Positions 1 to 8,840 of a stretch of DNA of 20,761 nucleotides are shown here, in pieces; the first letter of the stretch is position 1; every line of letters begins with the position of its first letter. The position numbers and the translations under genes were made by a program. Source of the DNA: UBA3103 sp002365855 (lineage in GTDB: Bacteria; Bacillota; Desulfotomaculia; Desulfotomaculales; Pelotomaculaceae); assembly GCA_030627625.1 (NCBI GenBank), contig DAOURR010000045.1, positions 1 through 20,761 on the forward strand, read 5' to 3'. The notes below the pieces were generated by a model. That model ran no database searches, was not told where the DNA came from, and saw only the letters and a program-made list of their open reading frames with translations.

Positions 1-117
1 ATGACCCGCTTGAGGGGGACACTGACCTGAAAGGGCAGAAACGGCCCGGCCTCACAAGGTCTGTACTTTAACCGCGCCTGCCTCCGACCCTACCCCGCTT
101 GCTAGGAGGATTTGAAG
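1..117. other. Leader of purB; possible tail of an upstream gene
   Basis: This is non-coding sequence ahead of purB. A frame beginning at base 3 stays open until a TAA at 69-71 and could be the last 22 codons of a gene outside the window, but I do not recognise the peptide. Another frame stops at 28-30. No promoter or purine riboswitch fold was recognised here. The purB ribosome site AGGAGG lies at 104-109. Confidence 0.3.
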
Positions 118-1413
118 ATGATTGACCGCTACACCCTGCCTGAAATGAAACAGATCTGGTCGGAGGAGAACAAGTTTCGCAAGTGGCTGGATGTTGAAAT
201 CTACGCCTGTGAGGCCTTGTCTGAACTTGGTCAGGTTCCCCGGGAGGCACTGGCCGAAATAAAAGAAAAAGCGGACTTCAATGTGCAGCGCATTGCTGAG
301 ATAGAGGCCGTAACCAACCACGACATGATCGCGTTTACCACAAATGTGTCCGAATATGTGGGCGAGGCCGCCAAGTATATCCACCTCGGGCTGACCTCTT
401 CGGATGTATTGGACACCGCCCTGGCCGCCTTGATGAAAGAGGCCGGCGAGCATATTTTAAATCGATTAAACCGCCTGAGGGAGGCCCTGCTGAAGAAAGC
501 CGTCGAGCACCGCGGCACAATCATGGTCGGGCGCACCCACGGCATACATGCCGAGCCCATTACCTTGGGGCTGAAACTGCTCCTCTGGGTAGCTGAGACC
601 GACCGCAATATCGAGAGGATGCAACGGGCTGTGGAAGTGGTCAGCTATGGGAAGATCTCCGGCGCTGTGGGGACTTACGCCAATATTGACCCTTCGGTGG
701 AGGCGCATGTCTGCGCCAGGATGGGCCTCAATCCGTCCAAGGTTTCCACACAGGTGCTCCAAAGGGACCGTCACGCCGAATATCTTGCCACCATAGCCAT
801 AATTGGCAGTTCCCTGGACCAGTTTGCCACGGAACTGCGCGGCCTACAGCGCACTGAGATCCTGGAAGTGGAAGAGCCTTTCGGGAAGGGCCAAAAAGGC
901 TCCTCGGCTATGCCCCACAAGCGCAACCCCATCACCGGTGAGCGCATCTCTGGTTTAGCCCGCCTGCTTCGCGGCAACGCCATGGTGGCCATGGAGAACG
1001 TGGCCCTCTGGAACGAGCGGGATATTTCGCACTCTTCGGTCGAACGGGTGATAATCCCTGACAGCACCACCGTCCTGGACTACATGCTGTCGAAGTTCAC
1101 CACTGTTATCTCCAACCTGCTGGTTTATCCCGAGAATATGATGCGCAACCTGGAGCTGACCCACGGCCTGATCTTTTCACAGCGCGTCCTCCTGGCACTG
1201 GTGGAGGAGAAAGGGCTCTCCAGGGAGCGTGCCTACGAGTTGGTCCAGCGTAATGCCATGGTGTGCTGGCGCACCGGAAAGGGCTTCCGGGACCTGCTGC
1301 TGGAGGATGGGGATGTAACTGAGCACCTCGGCGAAAAGGAGATTAACGGACTGTTTGACTACAGCTATCACCTGAAGCACATCGATAAAATCTTCAGCAG
1401 ATTTGGCTTATAG
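118..1413 (+). CDS. purB: Adenylosuccinate lyase PurB
   Basis: PurB is a homotetrameric cytoplasmic lyase. It cleaves SAICAR to AICAR plus fumarate, and adenylosuccinate to AMP plus fumarate, so it works in both IMP and AMP synthesis. The 431-residue length is normal for the Bacillus-type enzyme. The fumarase/aspartase-superfamily signature SSAMPHKRNP is at residues 262-271, with the expected catalytic serine at S263. The acid/base histidines are H141 (in GRTHGIHAEP) and H68 (in TNHDM), the same numbering as I recall for the B. subtilis enzyme. The ATG at 118 is chosen because AGGAGG at 104-109 is 8 bases away; an in-frame TTG at 112 is only 2 bases from that site. It is the first gene of the visible purine cluster, with purC 24 bases downstream. 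Family assignment is secure. Confidence 0.97.
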   Translation: MIDRYTLPEMKQIWSEENKFRKWLDVEIYACEALSELGQVPREALAEIKEKADFNVQRIAEIEAVTNHDMIAFTTNVSEYVGEAAKYIHLGLTSSDVLDTALAALMKEAGEHILNRLNRLREALLKKAVEHRGTIMVGRTHGIHAEPITLGLKLLLWVAETDRNIERMQRAVEVVSYGKISGAVGTYANIDPSVEAHVCARMGLNPSKVSTQVLQRDRHAEYLATIAIIGSSLDQFATELRGLQRTEILEVEEPFGKGQKGSSAMPHKRNPITGERISGLARLLRGNAMVAMENVALWNERDISHSSVERVIIPDSTTVLDYMLSKFTTVISNLLVYPENMMRNLELTHGLIFSQRVLLALVEEKGLSRERAYELVQRNAMVCWRTGKGFRDLLLEDGDVTEHLGEKEINGLFDYSYHLKHIDKIFSRFGL

Positions 1414-1437
1414 AAAGAATAATGGGAGGGTATAAAA

Positions 1438-2145
1438 TTGCCTGAAAAGCTGGAACAGCTCTACGAGGGGAAAGCCAAGCGGGTGTACCGCACGGGCAAC
1501 CCGGACCTTTACCTGGTCGATTTTAAGGACGATGCCACTGCGTTCAACGGCGCCAAGAAGGGGATCATCCGCAATAAGGGTATGCTCAACAACCAGATCT
1601 CCGCTGTCTTTTTTCGCCTCCTGGAAGAGCGTGGCATTCCCACTCATTTTGTTGAGCTCATTGGAGAAAATCAAATGCTGGTGAAGACCCTGGACATAAT
1701 CCTGGTGGAAGTAGTGGTCCGCAACATCGCAGCCGGGAGTTTGTCCAAGCGACTGGGTCTGCAGGAGGGCGCCGCCCTGTCCCTGCCGGTGCTTGAGTTT
1801 TATTATAAAGATGACGATCTGGGCGACCCGATGATTAATGACTACCATATCCGGGCGCTGGACCTGGCCACACCGGAACAGATGGACAGGATCAAAGAGA
1901 TAGCGTTAAAAGTTAACGAGATCCTGTTGGAACACCTGTCAGGCAAGAATATCGAACTGGTTGACTTTAAGCTTGAGTTCGGTGTTCATAAGGGCGAAGT
2001 TATCCTTGGAGATGAGATCTCGCCTGACACCTGCCGTTTCTGGGACGCCGGATCCCGTGAAAAACTGGACAAGGACCGCTTCCGCCGCGACATGGGAACC
2101 GTGGAGGAAGCCTATGAAGAGGTGTTTAAGAGGCTGACCCGTTAA
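1438..2145 (+). CDS. purC: SAICAR synthase PurC
   Basis: PurC (phosphoribosylaminoimidazole-succinocarboxamide synthase) joins aspartate to CAIR using ATP, giving SAICAR, the substrate of the PurB encoded just upstream. At 235 residues it is the short monofunctional bacterial type. Visible family motifs are the nucleotide-site segment EGKAKRVYR at residues 10-18, EVVVRNIAAGS in the middle, VDFKLEFG at 175-182 and DEISPDTCRFWD from residue 192. The start is TTG, preceded by GGGAGGG at 1424-1430 with a 7-base spacer; no better ATG is available. It is probably co-transcribed with purB. The 110-base gap after it, where purS-purQ-purL sit in the classical Bacillus order, holds no gene. Confidence 0.97.
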   Translation: MPEKLEQLYEGKAKRVYRTGNPDLYLVDFKDDATAFNGAKKGIIRNKGMLNNQISAVFFRLLEERGIPTHFVELIGENQMLVKTLDIILVEVVVRNIAAGSLSKRLGLQEGAALSLPVLEFYYKDDDLGDPMINDYHIRALDLATPEQMDRIKEIALKVNEILLEHLSGKNIELVDFKLEFGVHKGEVILGDEISPDTCRFWDAGSREKLDKDRFRRDMGTVEEAYEEVFKRLTR

Positions 2146-2255
2146 TACTTATACTGAGGAAAGCAGAGAGTAGGCAGGCTGGGTTAAAGAAGAGCGGGGG
2201 ACATGGCGCCAGGCACACAGCCACCTAAAGCATTCTTTTAAGGGGAGAGAAAAAA

Positions 2256-3695
2256 ATGACGGAGAAATATTTGCACAGCTTGGATCAGACCCCTCATGAA
2301 AAAGATAAACCATCAGAGGAATGCGGTGTCTTCGGCATTTACGGCCCCGGCCTTGACGTGGCCAGGCTGACCTGTTACGCTCTTTACGCGTTGCAGCACC
2401 GGGGGCAGGAAAGCGCGGGTATTGCCGTGGGGGACGGAAGAAGAGTCCAGCTGCAAAAAGGAATAGGCCTGGTTTCAGAGGTTTTTGGCCACCATAGTTT
2501 TAGCAGCCTCGATGGGCACATTGCCGTTGGGCACGTTCGCTACTCCACCACCGGTTCAAGCCACCCGGTCAACGCCCAGCCGCTCGTTTTCCGCTGTTCC
2601 AAGGGTATGATCGGCCTGGCCCACAACGGGAACATAACCAATATTAACGAACTCCGCACCCAGCTGTTTTCCAGCGGCGCAATTTTTCAATCCTCAACCG
2701 ACAGCGAGGTCATAGTCAACCTCATTGCCCGGTACAACCAGGGAACCCTCATAGATTCAATTATTAAAGCCATGATCGATATCAAAGGAGCATACTCCCT
2801 CGCTATTCTTACGGAAAAGTGCCTGCTCGGCGTGCGGGATCCTTACGGTTTTCGCCCACTCTGCCTGGGGCGTAAAGGTGACGCGTATATCATGGCCTCT
2901 GAATCCTGCGCCCTTGATACCGTTGGAGCAGAATTGATCAGGGACGTTGAGCCGGGAGAGATTATTCAGATCGACGAAAATGGTTTGACATCCAAAAAGG
3001 TGCTGCAGAGCGGCAGGAAAGCGCACTGTATCTTTGAGTACATTTATCTCGCCAGGCCGGACAGCCGTATGGATGGATTTCACGTCAATAATGTCCGCCG
3101 GGAGCTGGGACGTCAACTGGCCAGGGAGTACCCGATTGATGCTGACATCGTGATACCTGTGCCTGACTCGGGAAAAACCGCGGCGTGGGGGTTTGCACAG
3201 GAATCAGGCATACCCTTTGAAGAGGGCCTGATGAAGAACAGATACATCGGGCGCACTTTTATCCAGCCTAGCCAGGATACACGGGACCTGGGGGTAAAGC
3301 TCAAACTGAATGCTGTTCGGGATGTGCTGGCCGGGAAACGGGTGGTTGTGGTTGACGACTCCATGGTCCGGGGTACTACCAGCGGCAGGATCATAAAAAT
3401 GCTGCGGGAAGGCGGCGCCAAGGAAGTTCACTTTTGTCTGAGTTCGCCTCCAATTATAAGTTCCTGCTTTTATGGAATAGATACCTCAAATCAGGGAGAG
3501 TTGATTGCCGCAAACAAAACCATTGAAGAAATCAGGAAATCCATCGGTGCCGACGGTCTGCATTATCTCAGCCTCGACGGCCTGCTCAAGATTTTTGGCG
3601 AAAACCGGGGAAATTTTTGCGCGGCCTGCTTCAGCGGGGATTACCCGGTTGAAGTCCCTATGTATCATGAAGGCGGAAAGTATGTGCTTGAATGA
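2256..3695 (+). CDS. purF: Amidophosphoribosyltransferase PurF (Fe-S type)
   Basis: PurF catalyses the committed step of purine synthesis, PRPP plus glutamine to 5-phosphoribosylamine. The 479-residue product has a 22-residue propeptide ahead of C23, the residue that becomes the N-terminal nucleophile of the class II glutaminase domain after processing (CGVFGIYG). The phosphoribosyltransferase domain carries the PRPP motif around residues 363-376, with D367 and D368. Cysteines C258, C404, C455 and C458 match the four [4Fe-4S] ligands of the B. subtilis enzyme (236 and 382 in mature numbering are exact; the last pair is shifted by a small indel). Such enzymes are oxygen-labile, and the family is normally inhibited by AMP/GMP-type nucleotides. 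The ATG has AGGGGAG at 2241-2247. The downstream gap to purM carries repeats. Confidence 0.97.
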   Translation: MTEKYLHSLDQTPHEKDKPSEECGVFGIYGPGLDVARLTCYALYALQHRGQESAGIAVGDGRRVQLQKGIGLVSEVFGHHSFSSLDGHIAVGHVRYSTTGSSHPVNAQPLVFRCSKGMIGLAHNGNITNINELRTQLFSSGAIFQSSTDSEVIVNLIARYNQGTLIDSIIKAMIDIKGAYSLAILTEKCLLGVRDPYGFRPLCLGRKGDAYIMASESCALDTVGAELIRDVEPGEIIQIDENGLTSKKVLQSGRKAHCIFEYIYLARPDSRMDGFHVNNVRRELGRQLAREYPIDADIVIPVPDSGKTAAWGFAQESGIPFEEGLMKNRYIGRTFIQPSQDTRDLGVKLKLNAVRDVLAGKRVVVVDDSMVRGTTSGRIIKMLREGGAKEVHFCLSSPPIISSCFYGIDTSNQGELIAANKTIEEIRKSIGADGLHYLSLDGLLKIFGENRGNFCAACFSGDYPVEVPMYHEGGKYVLE

Positions 3696-3746
3696 GAAGT
3701 GAGACTTGAGAATGAAAGATGTAAGACGTGAGAATGAAAGATATGC
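3696..3746 (+). repeat. GTGAGA-type degenerate repeat with a 22-bp tandem duplication
   Basis: Immediately after the purF stop, a purine-rich tract built from GTGAGA/CGTGAGAATG units begins. Within it, 3703-3724 and 3725-3746 are two copies of a 22-base unit beginning GACTTGAGAATGAAAGAT and GACGTGAGAATGAAAGAT. The stretch from 3725 matches the one from 7362 after purH at 18 of 21 positions, so these are copies of one family. No coding function is apparent. Confidence 0.7.
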
Positions 3747-3876
3747 GCACGGGTCTAAAAAATCGTGGGAATACAAAAGCTACACACGGCTAACGACTTT
3801 CGACCATGTTGACAGAACACCAACGACTAAAGACCACTTAAAAAAGTTGAGATATTAAAATAAGGGGCGAATTCAA

Positions 3877-5022
3877 GTGTCGACAGACCCAAAAGAAATG
3901 CCTAAAATCCCACGTCCCATGTCCTGCTTCCCACGGTCCAAACAGGCGGGCTTGACCTACGCGGACGCGGGGGTGGATATTGAAGCCGGAAACGAAGCTG
4001 TGCGCCTGATGCGCAGCGTCGTTCGGAGCACGCTCAGGCCGGAAGTGCTGACTGAAATTGGCGGCTTCGGGGGGTTTTTTGCCCTGAATGCGTCCCGCTA
4101 CCAGGAGCCGGTGCTTGTAGCCGGCACAGACGGGGTGGGCACAAAGCTGCGCGTGGCTATGCTGATGGACCGGCACGACACTATCGGTATCGACGCGGTG
4201 GCCATGTGTGTAAATGACATCCTGGTCCAGGGCGCAGAGCCGCTTTTCTTTCTTGACTACCTGGCCGTTGGCAGGCTTATGCCGGAGAAAGTTGCCGCTA
4301 TCGTTAGCGGTGTCGCGGAAGGCTGCCTACGCGCAGGCTGTTCGCTGATAGGCGGCGAGACAGCCGAGATGCCAGGATTTTACGGGCTTGAAGAATATGA
4401 CCTGGCAGGCTTCGCTGTTGGAGTGGTCGAGCGCAGCAGGATCATCAACGGCAGTGGGATCGTTCCGGGGGACAGGCTGATCGGTTTACCCTCGACCGGG
4501 CTGCACAGCAACGGTTACTCACTGGCACGAAAGGTGCTGCTGGACGTAGCCGGTTACAATGTTAATACCTATTTGGACGGGTTGGGGCGCACACTTGGGG
4601 AAGAATTGCTGGAGCCGACCAGGATCTACGTGAAAACTGTCTTGCCGCTGCTGGAGCGTTTTGAGATTAAGGGTCTTGCCAACATCACCGGGGGCGGCCT
4701 TACGGAGAATATACCACGCATTCTGCCCGAAGGCGCCGGGGTTAAGATCAACCTCCAGTCATGGCCGGTTCACCCCGTATTTGACCTGATCAGGTCGCTC
4801 GGCGGGGTTGCTGAGCCGGAAATGTTGCGCACTTTTAACATGGGAATCGGTATGGTGGCGGTGGTATCGGGCGACGACGCCGGGACGGTCACAGCCGACC
4901 TGGAGGCGAGAGGTGAAAAAAGCTACATTATCGGTGAAGTGGTGGAAGGTAAGAGTGAAGTTAACTACATACAGGCGGAGACAGGCGGTTATTTTTTTAG
5001 GAGAGTGGACGTAGACGAGTGA
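3877..5022 (+). CDS. purM: AIR synthase PurM with unusual N-terminal extension
   Basis: PurM (phosphoribosylformylglycinamidine cyclo-ligase) closes the imidazole ring, turning FGAM plus ATP into AIR. It belongs to the PurM/PurL ATP-binding superfamily and acts as a cytoplasmic dimer. The family core begins at about residue 26 with LTYADAGVDIEAGNEAV; the glycine-rich GTDGVGTK is at residues 83-90, followed by the conserved NDILVQGAEPLFFLDY and GGETAEMPGFY. The 381-residue length is longer than the usual 340-355. The excess is partly the first 25 codons, which are read from a dispersed repeat (3886-3926). The GTG at 3877 is taken as start because AAGGGG lies at 3862-3867. Alternatives are ATG at 3898 or 3919, or TTG at 3952 at the family boundary, all with poor ribosome sites. 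Function is secure; the start is not. Confidence 0.93.
   Translation: MSTDPKEMPKIPRPMSCFPRSKQAGLTYADAGVDIEAGNEAVRLMRSVVRSTLRPEVLTEIGGFGGFFALNASRYQEPVLVAGTDGVGTKLRVAMLMDRHDTIGIDAVAMCVNDILVQGAEPLFFLDYLAVGRLMPEKVAAIVSGVAEGCLRAGCSLIGGETAEMPGFYGLEEYDLAGFAVGVVERSRIINGSGIVPGDRLIGLPSTGLHSNGYSLARKVLLDVAGYNVNTYLDGLGRTLGEELLEPTRIYVKTVLPLLERFEIKGLANITGGGLTENIPRILPEGAGVKINLQSWPVHPVFDLIRSLGGVAEPEMLRTFNMGIGMVAVVSGDDAGTVTADLEARGEKSYIIGEVVEGKSEVNYIQAETGGYFFRRVDVDE
3886..3926 (+). repeat. TCCCACG-type repeat copy inside the 5' end of purM
   Basis: These 41 bases align without gaps to 7400-7440, upstream of purD, at 30 of 41 positions; the shared core is AATCCCACG. Similar TCCCACG sequence continues to about 3938. 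The reverse complement of 3911-3923 is a 13-base exact match to ATGGGACGTGGGA in the repeat after purH, so left-type and right-type units are inverted relatives. This copy is read as purM codons 4-17; the purD copy lies in a different frame, so the similarity is at DNA level and not a conserved peptide. Confidence 0.7.
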
Positions 5023-5025
5023 CAG

Positions 5026-5042
5026 GGGCGTTGCGAACGCCC
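5026..5042 (+). other. Small GC-rich hairpin between purM and purN
   Basis: Arms GGGCGTT and AACGCCC form a perfect 7-bp stem with a 3-base GCG loop, 3 bases after the purM stop. It is not directly followed by a run of T (a T-rich stretch comes about 24 bases later), so it may be an mRNA-stabilising or weak attenuating hairpin, not a clear terminator. Confidence 0.45.
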
Positions 5043-5103
5043 GGTTATCTCTTTCCAGGTCGCTCTTTTTTACTTTATCAAACATGATAAGGGGGGGAGC
5101 ATA

Positions 5104-5715
5104 TTGGGTAAATTAAAAGTGGGTGTTCTAGCCTCAGGTCGTGGTTCCAACCTCCAGTCCATAATGGACGCTGCTGCCGCCGGCAAAATCAACTCGGAGG
5201 TTGTCCTGGTCGTCAGCGACAAAGAGGACGCTTTTGCCCTGGAAAGGGCGCGGAAGGCCGGCATTCCGGCAGAGTATGTCAACCCCAGGGCGTATGCTTC
5301 AAAAGACCAGTATGAAGAGGCTATCGTCAAGCTGCTGGAAGAACATAATGTAGGATTAGTCTGCCTGGCCGGATACATGAGAATAGTCGGCCCAGTGATT
5401 CTTGAAGCTTATCTGAACAAAACAATGAACATCCACCCGGCGCTCCTGCCGGCTTTTCCAGGACTGCACGGCCAGCAGCAGGCCTGGGAATACGGAGTGA
5501 AGTACAGCGGGTGCACTGTTCATTTTGTTGACGAGGGAATGGACACGGGTCCTATTATCAGCCAGGCTGTAGTTCCAGTATATGACGATGATACAGAGGA
5601 TACCCTGTCGGCCCGCATTCTGGAACAGGAGCACCGCATTTACCCTGAAGCCGTGGGTAACTTTGCCAATGGGCGGCTGAAAATAACCGGCCGGAAGGTA
5701 CTGACAGCCGGTTAA
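5104..5715 (+). CDS. purN: GAR formyltransferase PurN
   Basis: PurN transfers a formyl group from 10-formyl-tetrahydrofolate to glycinamide ribonucleotide, giving FGAR; this is the third step of the purine pathway. It is 203 residues, the usual length. The N-terminal phosphate-binding loop reads LASGRGSNLQSIMDA. The catalytic triad expected from the E. coli enzyme (N106, H108, D144) is present as N109, H111 (MNIHPALLP) and D147 (DEGMDTGPI) with a constant offset of 3. The start is TTG; the G-rich ribosome site at 5091-5099 is rather close, about 4 bases, but an upstream extension is not suggested by the family. It follows purM by 81 bases. Confidence 0.96.
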   Translation: MGKLKVGVLASGRGSNLQSIMDAAAAGKINSEVVLVVSDKEDAFALERARKAGIPAEYVNPRAYASKDQYEEAIVKLLEEHNVGLVCLAGYMRIVGPVILEAYLNKTMNIHPALLPAFPGLHGQQQAWEYGVKYSGCTVHFVDEGMDTGPIISQAVVPVYDDDTEDTLSARILEQEHRIYPEAVGNFANGRLKITGRKVLTAG

Positions 5716-5791
5716 GAGGTTTTTCCGTGTGCAGGATAACAGCAGTCTTAAATGAAAGAACATAATATCACGTAGTATAGGGGGAATGAGT

Positions 5792-7333
5792 ATGCCTGTT
5801 AAAAGAGCATTGATCAGCGTATCCAACAAGACCGGAGTGATAGAGTTTGCCAGTGGCCTGAGAGAACTGGGAGTTGAAATCGTTTCCACCGGGGGTACGG
5901 CCAAGACCTTGAGGGAAGCGGGAGTTGACGTTACATATATTTCTGATGTCACGGGTTTTCCTGAAATCTTAGGCGGCCGGGTAAAGACCCTGCACCCCAA
6001 TGTTCACGGCGGGATCCTGGCCCTCCGCAGTGAGGACCACCTGGGCCAGCTTCAAAAACATGGGATCACTCCTATAGATCTGGTGGTGGTGAACCTTTAC
6101 CCGTTCCGGGAAACCATCGCCAGACCGGGTGTAACCCTGGAAGAGGCCATTGAGAATATTGATATTGGCGGTCCCACCATGGTTCGTTCTGCAGCCAAGA
6201 ACTATGAAAATGTACTCATTATTGTGAATCCGGAACGGTACCCGGAGGTGCTGGAAGCCCTGCGGAAGGGCGAGGACGGGAGTGATTTGAGGCAGGCCCT
6301 GGCCCTTGAGGCCTTTTCGCATACTGCGTCCTATGACGCTGCCATCTCCGCTTACCTGGAGGGCATGGGTGAAGGTTCCGGGCTCTTCCCGCCCACCTTT
6401 AACGTTTCGCTCAAGCGGTCACAGGTCCTGCGCTACGGGGAGAACCCCCACCAGCAGGCTGCTTTTTACCGCGACCCGGCTGTGGTTGGACCCTGTGCGG
6501 GAAATGCCATGCAGCTATCCGGCAAAGAGCTGTCCTACAACAACATCCTGGACCTGAATTCAGCTTATGAGCTGGTGCGCGAGTTCAGTGAGCCGACAGC
6601 GGTGATAGTCAAGCACAATAACCCCTGCGGCTGCGCCTGTTCTGACGTGCTTGCGGACTCTTACAGGAAGGCCTTGGAGTGTGACCCTGTTTCAGCTTTT
6701 GGCGGTATCGTCGCTCTGAACCGGGAGGTTGATGCTGAAACAGCGTCTGAAATGGCCAAGATTTTTCTTGAAGCCATTATAGCGCCCGGTTATCATGAAG
6801 AGGCTCTTAAAATATTAAAGGCCAAGTCGAATTTGAGATTGCTGGTGACCGGTGAAATCACGGGTCAGACCAACGACCGCCTGGACCTCAGAAAAGTTAA
6901 CGGGGGCCTGCTGGTACAAGAGGCTGACCGGGAGGTGCTTCGCCTGCCCGATTTAAAGGTGGTTACAAAGCGTAATCCTACTGATGAGGAAATGCAAGAG
7001 CTCATTTTTGCCATGACCCTGGTCAAGCACGTCAAGTCCAACGCCATTGTTGTAACCAAAGGACGCCAGTTGGTCGGAGTCGGGGCCGGGCAGATGAGCC
7101 GGGTGGGCTCGGCACGAATCGCTTTTGAGCAGGCCGGAGAAAAGGCCAGCGGAGCGGTTTTGGGCTCAGACGCCTTTTTCCCCTTCAATGACACTTTACT
7201 CGAGGCGGCGAAGGCAGGCATTGTTGCAGTTATCCAGCCAGGCGGATCCATTCGTGACGAGGAATCAATCAAGGCAGCCGACGAGAGCGGTATGGCTATG
7301 GTGTTTACAGGGATGAGGCATTTCAAGCACTAA
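5792..7333 (+). CDS. purH: Bifunctional AICAR transformylase / IMP cyclohydrolase PurH
   Basis: PurH performs the last two steps to IMP: formylation of AICAR with 10-formyl-tetrahydrofolate, then ring closure. It is 513 residues. The N-terminal MGS-like cyclohydrolase domain (about 1-140) carries KTLHPNVHGG with K65, equivalent to K66 of the animal enzyme. The C-terminal transformylase domain carries the catalytic pair K274-H275 in KHNNPCG. ATG 5792 is preferred over ATG 5786 because GGGGG at 5780-5784 is 7 bases from the former and 1 base from the latter. Besides PurB-made AICAR, the enzyme also consumes AICAR released by HisH/HisF of the histidine cluster that begins about 1.5 kb downstream. 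The gap to purD carries repeats. Confidence 0.97.
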   Translation: MPVKRALISVSNKTGVIEFASGLRELGVEIVSTGGTAKTLREAGVDVTYISDVTGFPEILGGRVKTLHPNVHGGILALRSEDHLGQLQKHGITPIDLVVVNLYPFRETIARPGVTLEEAIENIDIGGPTMVRSAAKNYENVLIIVNPERYPEVLEALRKGEDGSDLRQALALEAFSHTASYDAAISAYLEGMGEGSGLFPPTFNVSLKRSQVLRYGENPHQQAAFYRDPAVVGPCAGNAMQLSGKELSYNNILDLNSAYELVREFSEPTAVIVKHNNPCGCACSDVLADSYRKALECDPVSAFGGIVALNREVDAETASEMAKIFLEAIIAPGYHEEALKILKAKSNLRLLVTGEITGQTNDRLDLRKVNGGLLVQEADREVLRLPDLKVVTKRNPTDEEMQELIFAMTLVKHVKSNAIVVTKGRQLVGVGAGQMSRVGSARIAFEQAGEKASGAVLGSDAFFPFNDTLLEAAKAGIVAVIQPGGSIRDEESIKAADESGMAMVFTGMRHFKH

Positions 7334-7338
7334 GCAAT

Positions 7339-7372
7339 AGGACGTGAGAAATGGGACGTGGGACGTGAGAAT
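7339..7372 (+). repeat. GTGAGA/GTGGGA repeat after purH
   Basis: Beginning 5 bases after the purH stop, the units GGACGTGAGAA, ATGGGACGTG and GGACGTGAGAAT follow one another. The last unit and what follows match the tandem repeat after purF at 18 of 21 positions. ATGGGACGTGGGA within this tract is the exact inverse of a 13-base stretch in the 5' end of purM. Confidence 0.65.
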
Positions 7373-7399
7373 AAAATAGATGGTCTTAAGGGGACAAAA

Positions 7400-7440
7400 A
7401 AGCCAAGAGAAATACCTGGAATCCCACGACTCACGTCTCG
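7400..7440 (+). repeat. TCCCACG-type repeat copy upstream of purD
   Basis: This is the partner of 3886-3926 (30 of 41 bases identical, no gaps). Its end reads ATCCCACGACTCACGTCTC, which is roughly the inverse of the GACGTGAGAA tract about 60 bases upstream, so the two could fold against each other in the purH-purD transcript. It lies 23 bases ahead of the purD start, just before the ribosome site. Confidence 0.65.
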
Positions 7441-7463
7441 CGACGGAATACGGAGGTGTTGTT

Positions 7464-8732
<1,269 letters not shown>

Positions 8733-8769
8733 GGGTCAGGCTTTCATGGTTACTTACGAAGTTTTGCTA

Positions 8770-8803
8770 ATTGCGACAAGAGAGAATGTCCTCTTGTCGC
8801 AAT
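8770..8803 (+). terminator. Hairpin terminator of the purine cluster
   Basis: Arms ATTGCGACAAGAG and CTCTTGTCGCAAT form a perfect 13-bp stem with an 8-base loop (8783-8790), followed by the AT-rich tail ATATTTGTTATT. The T tract is imperfect, so intrinsic termination is likely but not certain. The position between purD and a new promoter-like sequence supports the call. Confidence 0.75.
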
Positions 8804-8811
8804 ATTTGTTA

Positions 8812-8840
8812 TTGAACAGGTTGCTTTAACGTGTTAAAAT
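8812..8840 (+). promoter_or_regulatory. Candidate sigma-A promoter for yerC-his
   Basis: A -35-like TTGAAC at 8812-8817 and a -10-like TAAAAT at 8835-8840 are separated by 17 bases, just after the purine terminator and 41 bases before the yerC start. The matches to TTGACA and TATAAT are 4 of 6 and 5 of 6. Confidence 0.5.
8825..8838. promoter_or_regulatory. Palindrome overlapping the -10: possible operator
   Basis: TTTAAC-GT-GTTAAA is a perfect inverted repeat with 6-base arms that overlaps the spacer and -10 box of the candidate promoter. Its position would suit a repressor site. GTTAA half-sites also occur in TrpR operators, and the first gene downstream encodes a TrpR-like protein. The operator role is inference. 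Confidence 0.35.

Noticed and set aside
3..71. Short open frame before purB as the end of an upstream gene such as purE
   Set aside because: Only 22 codons are visible and the peptide does not resemble a PurE tail I recognise; kept only as a possibility in the leader entry.
231..608. Antisense open frames over purB and many other genes
   Set aside because: They lie opposite well-conserved enzymes, have no ribosome sites of note and show low-complexity Ser/Arg/Pro-rich translations typical of the complement of GC-rich coding DNA.
2146..2255. Small gene or purS remnant between purC and purF
   Set aside because: No reading frame with PurS-like sequence is visible; only an 8-base palindrome (TGGCGCCA, 2204-2211) stands out, and it is too short to interpret.
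3703..3746. Tandem repeat that could be mistaken for a CRISPR array
   Set aside because: The units are directly adjacent with no spacers, there are only two, and no cas genes are nearby.
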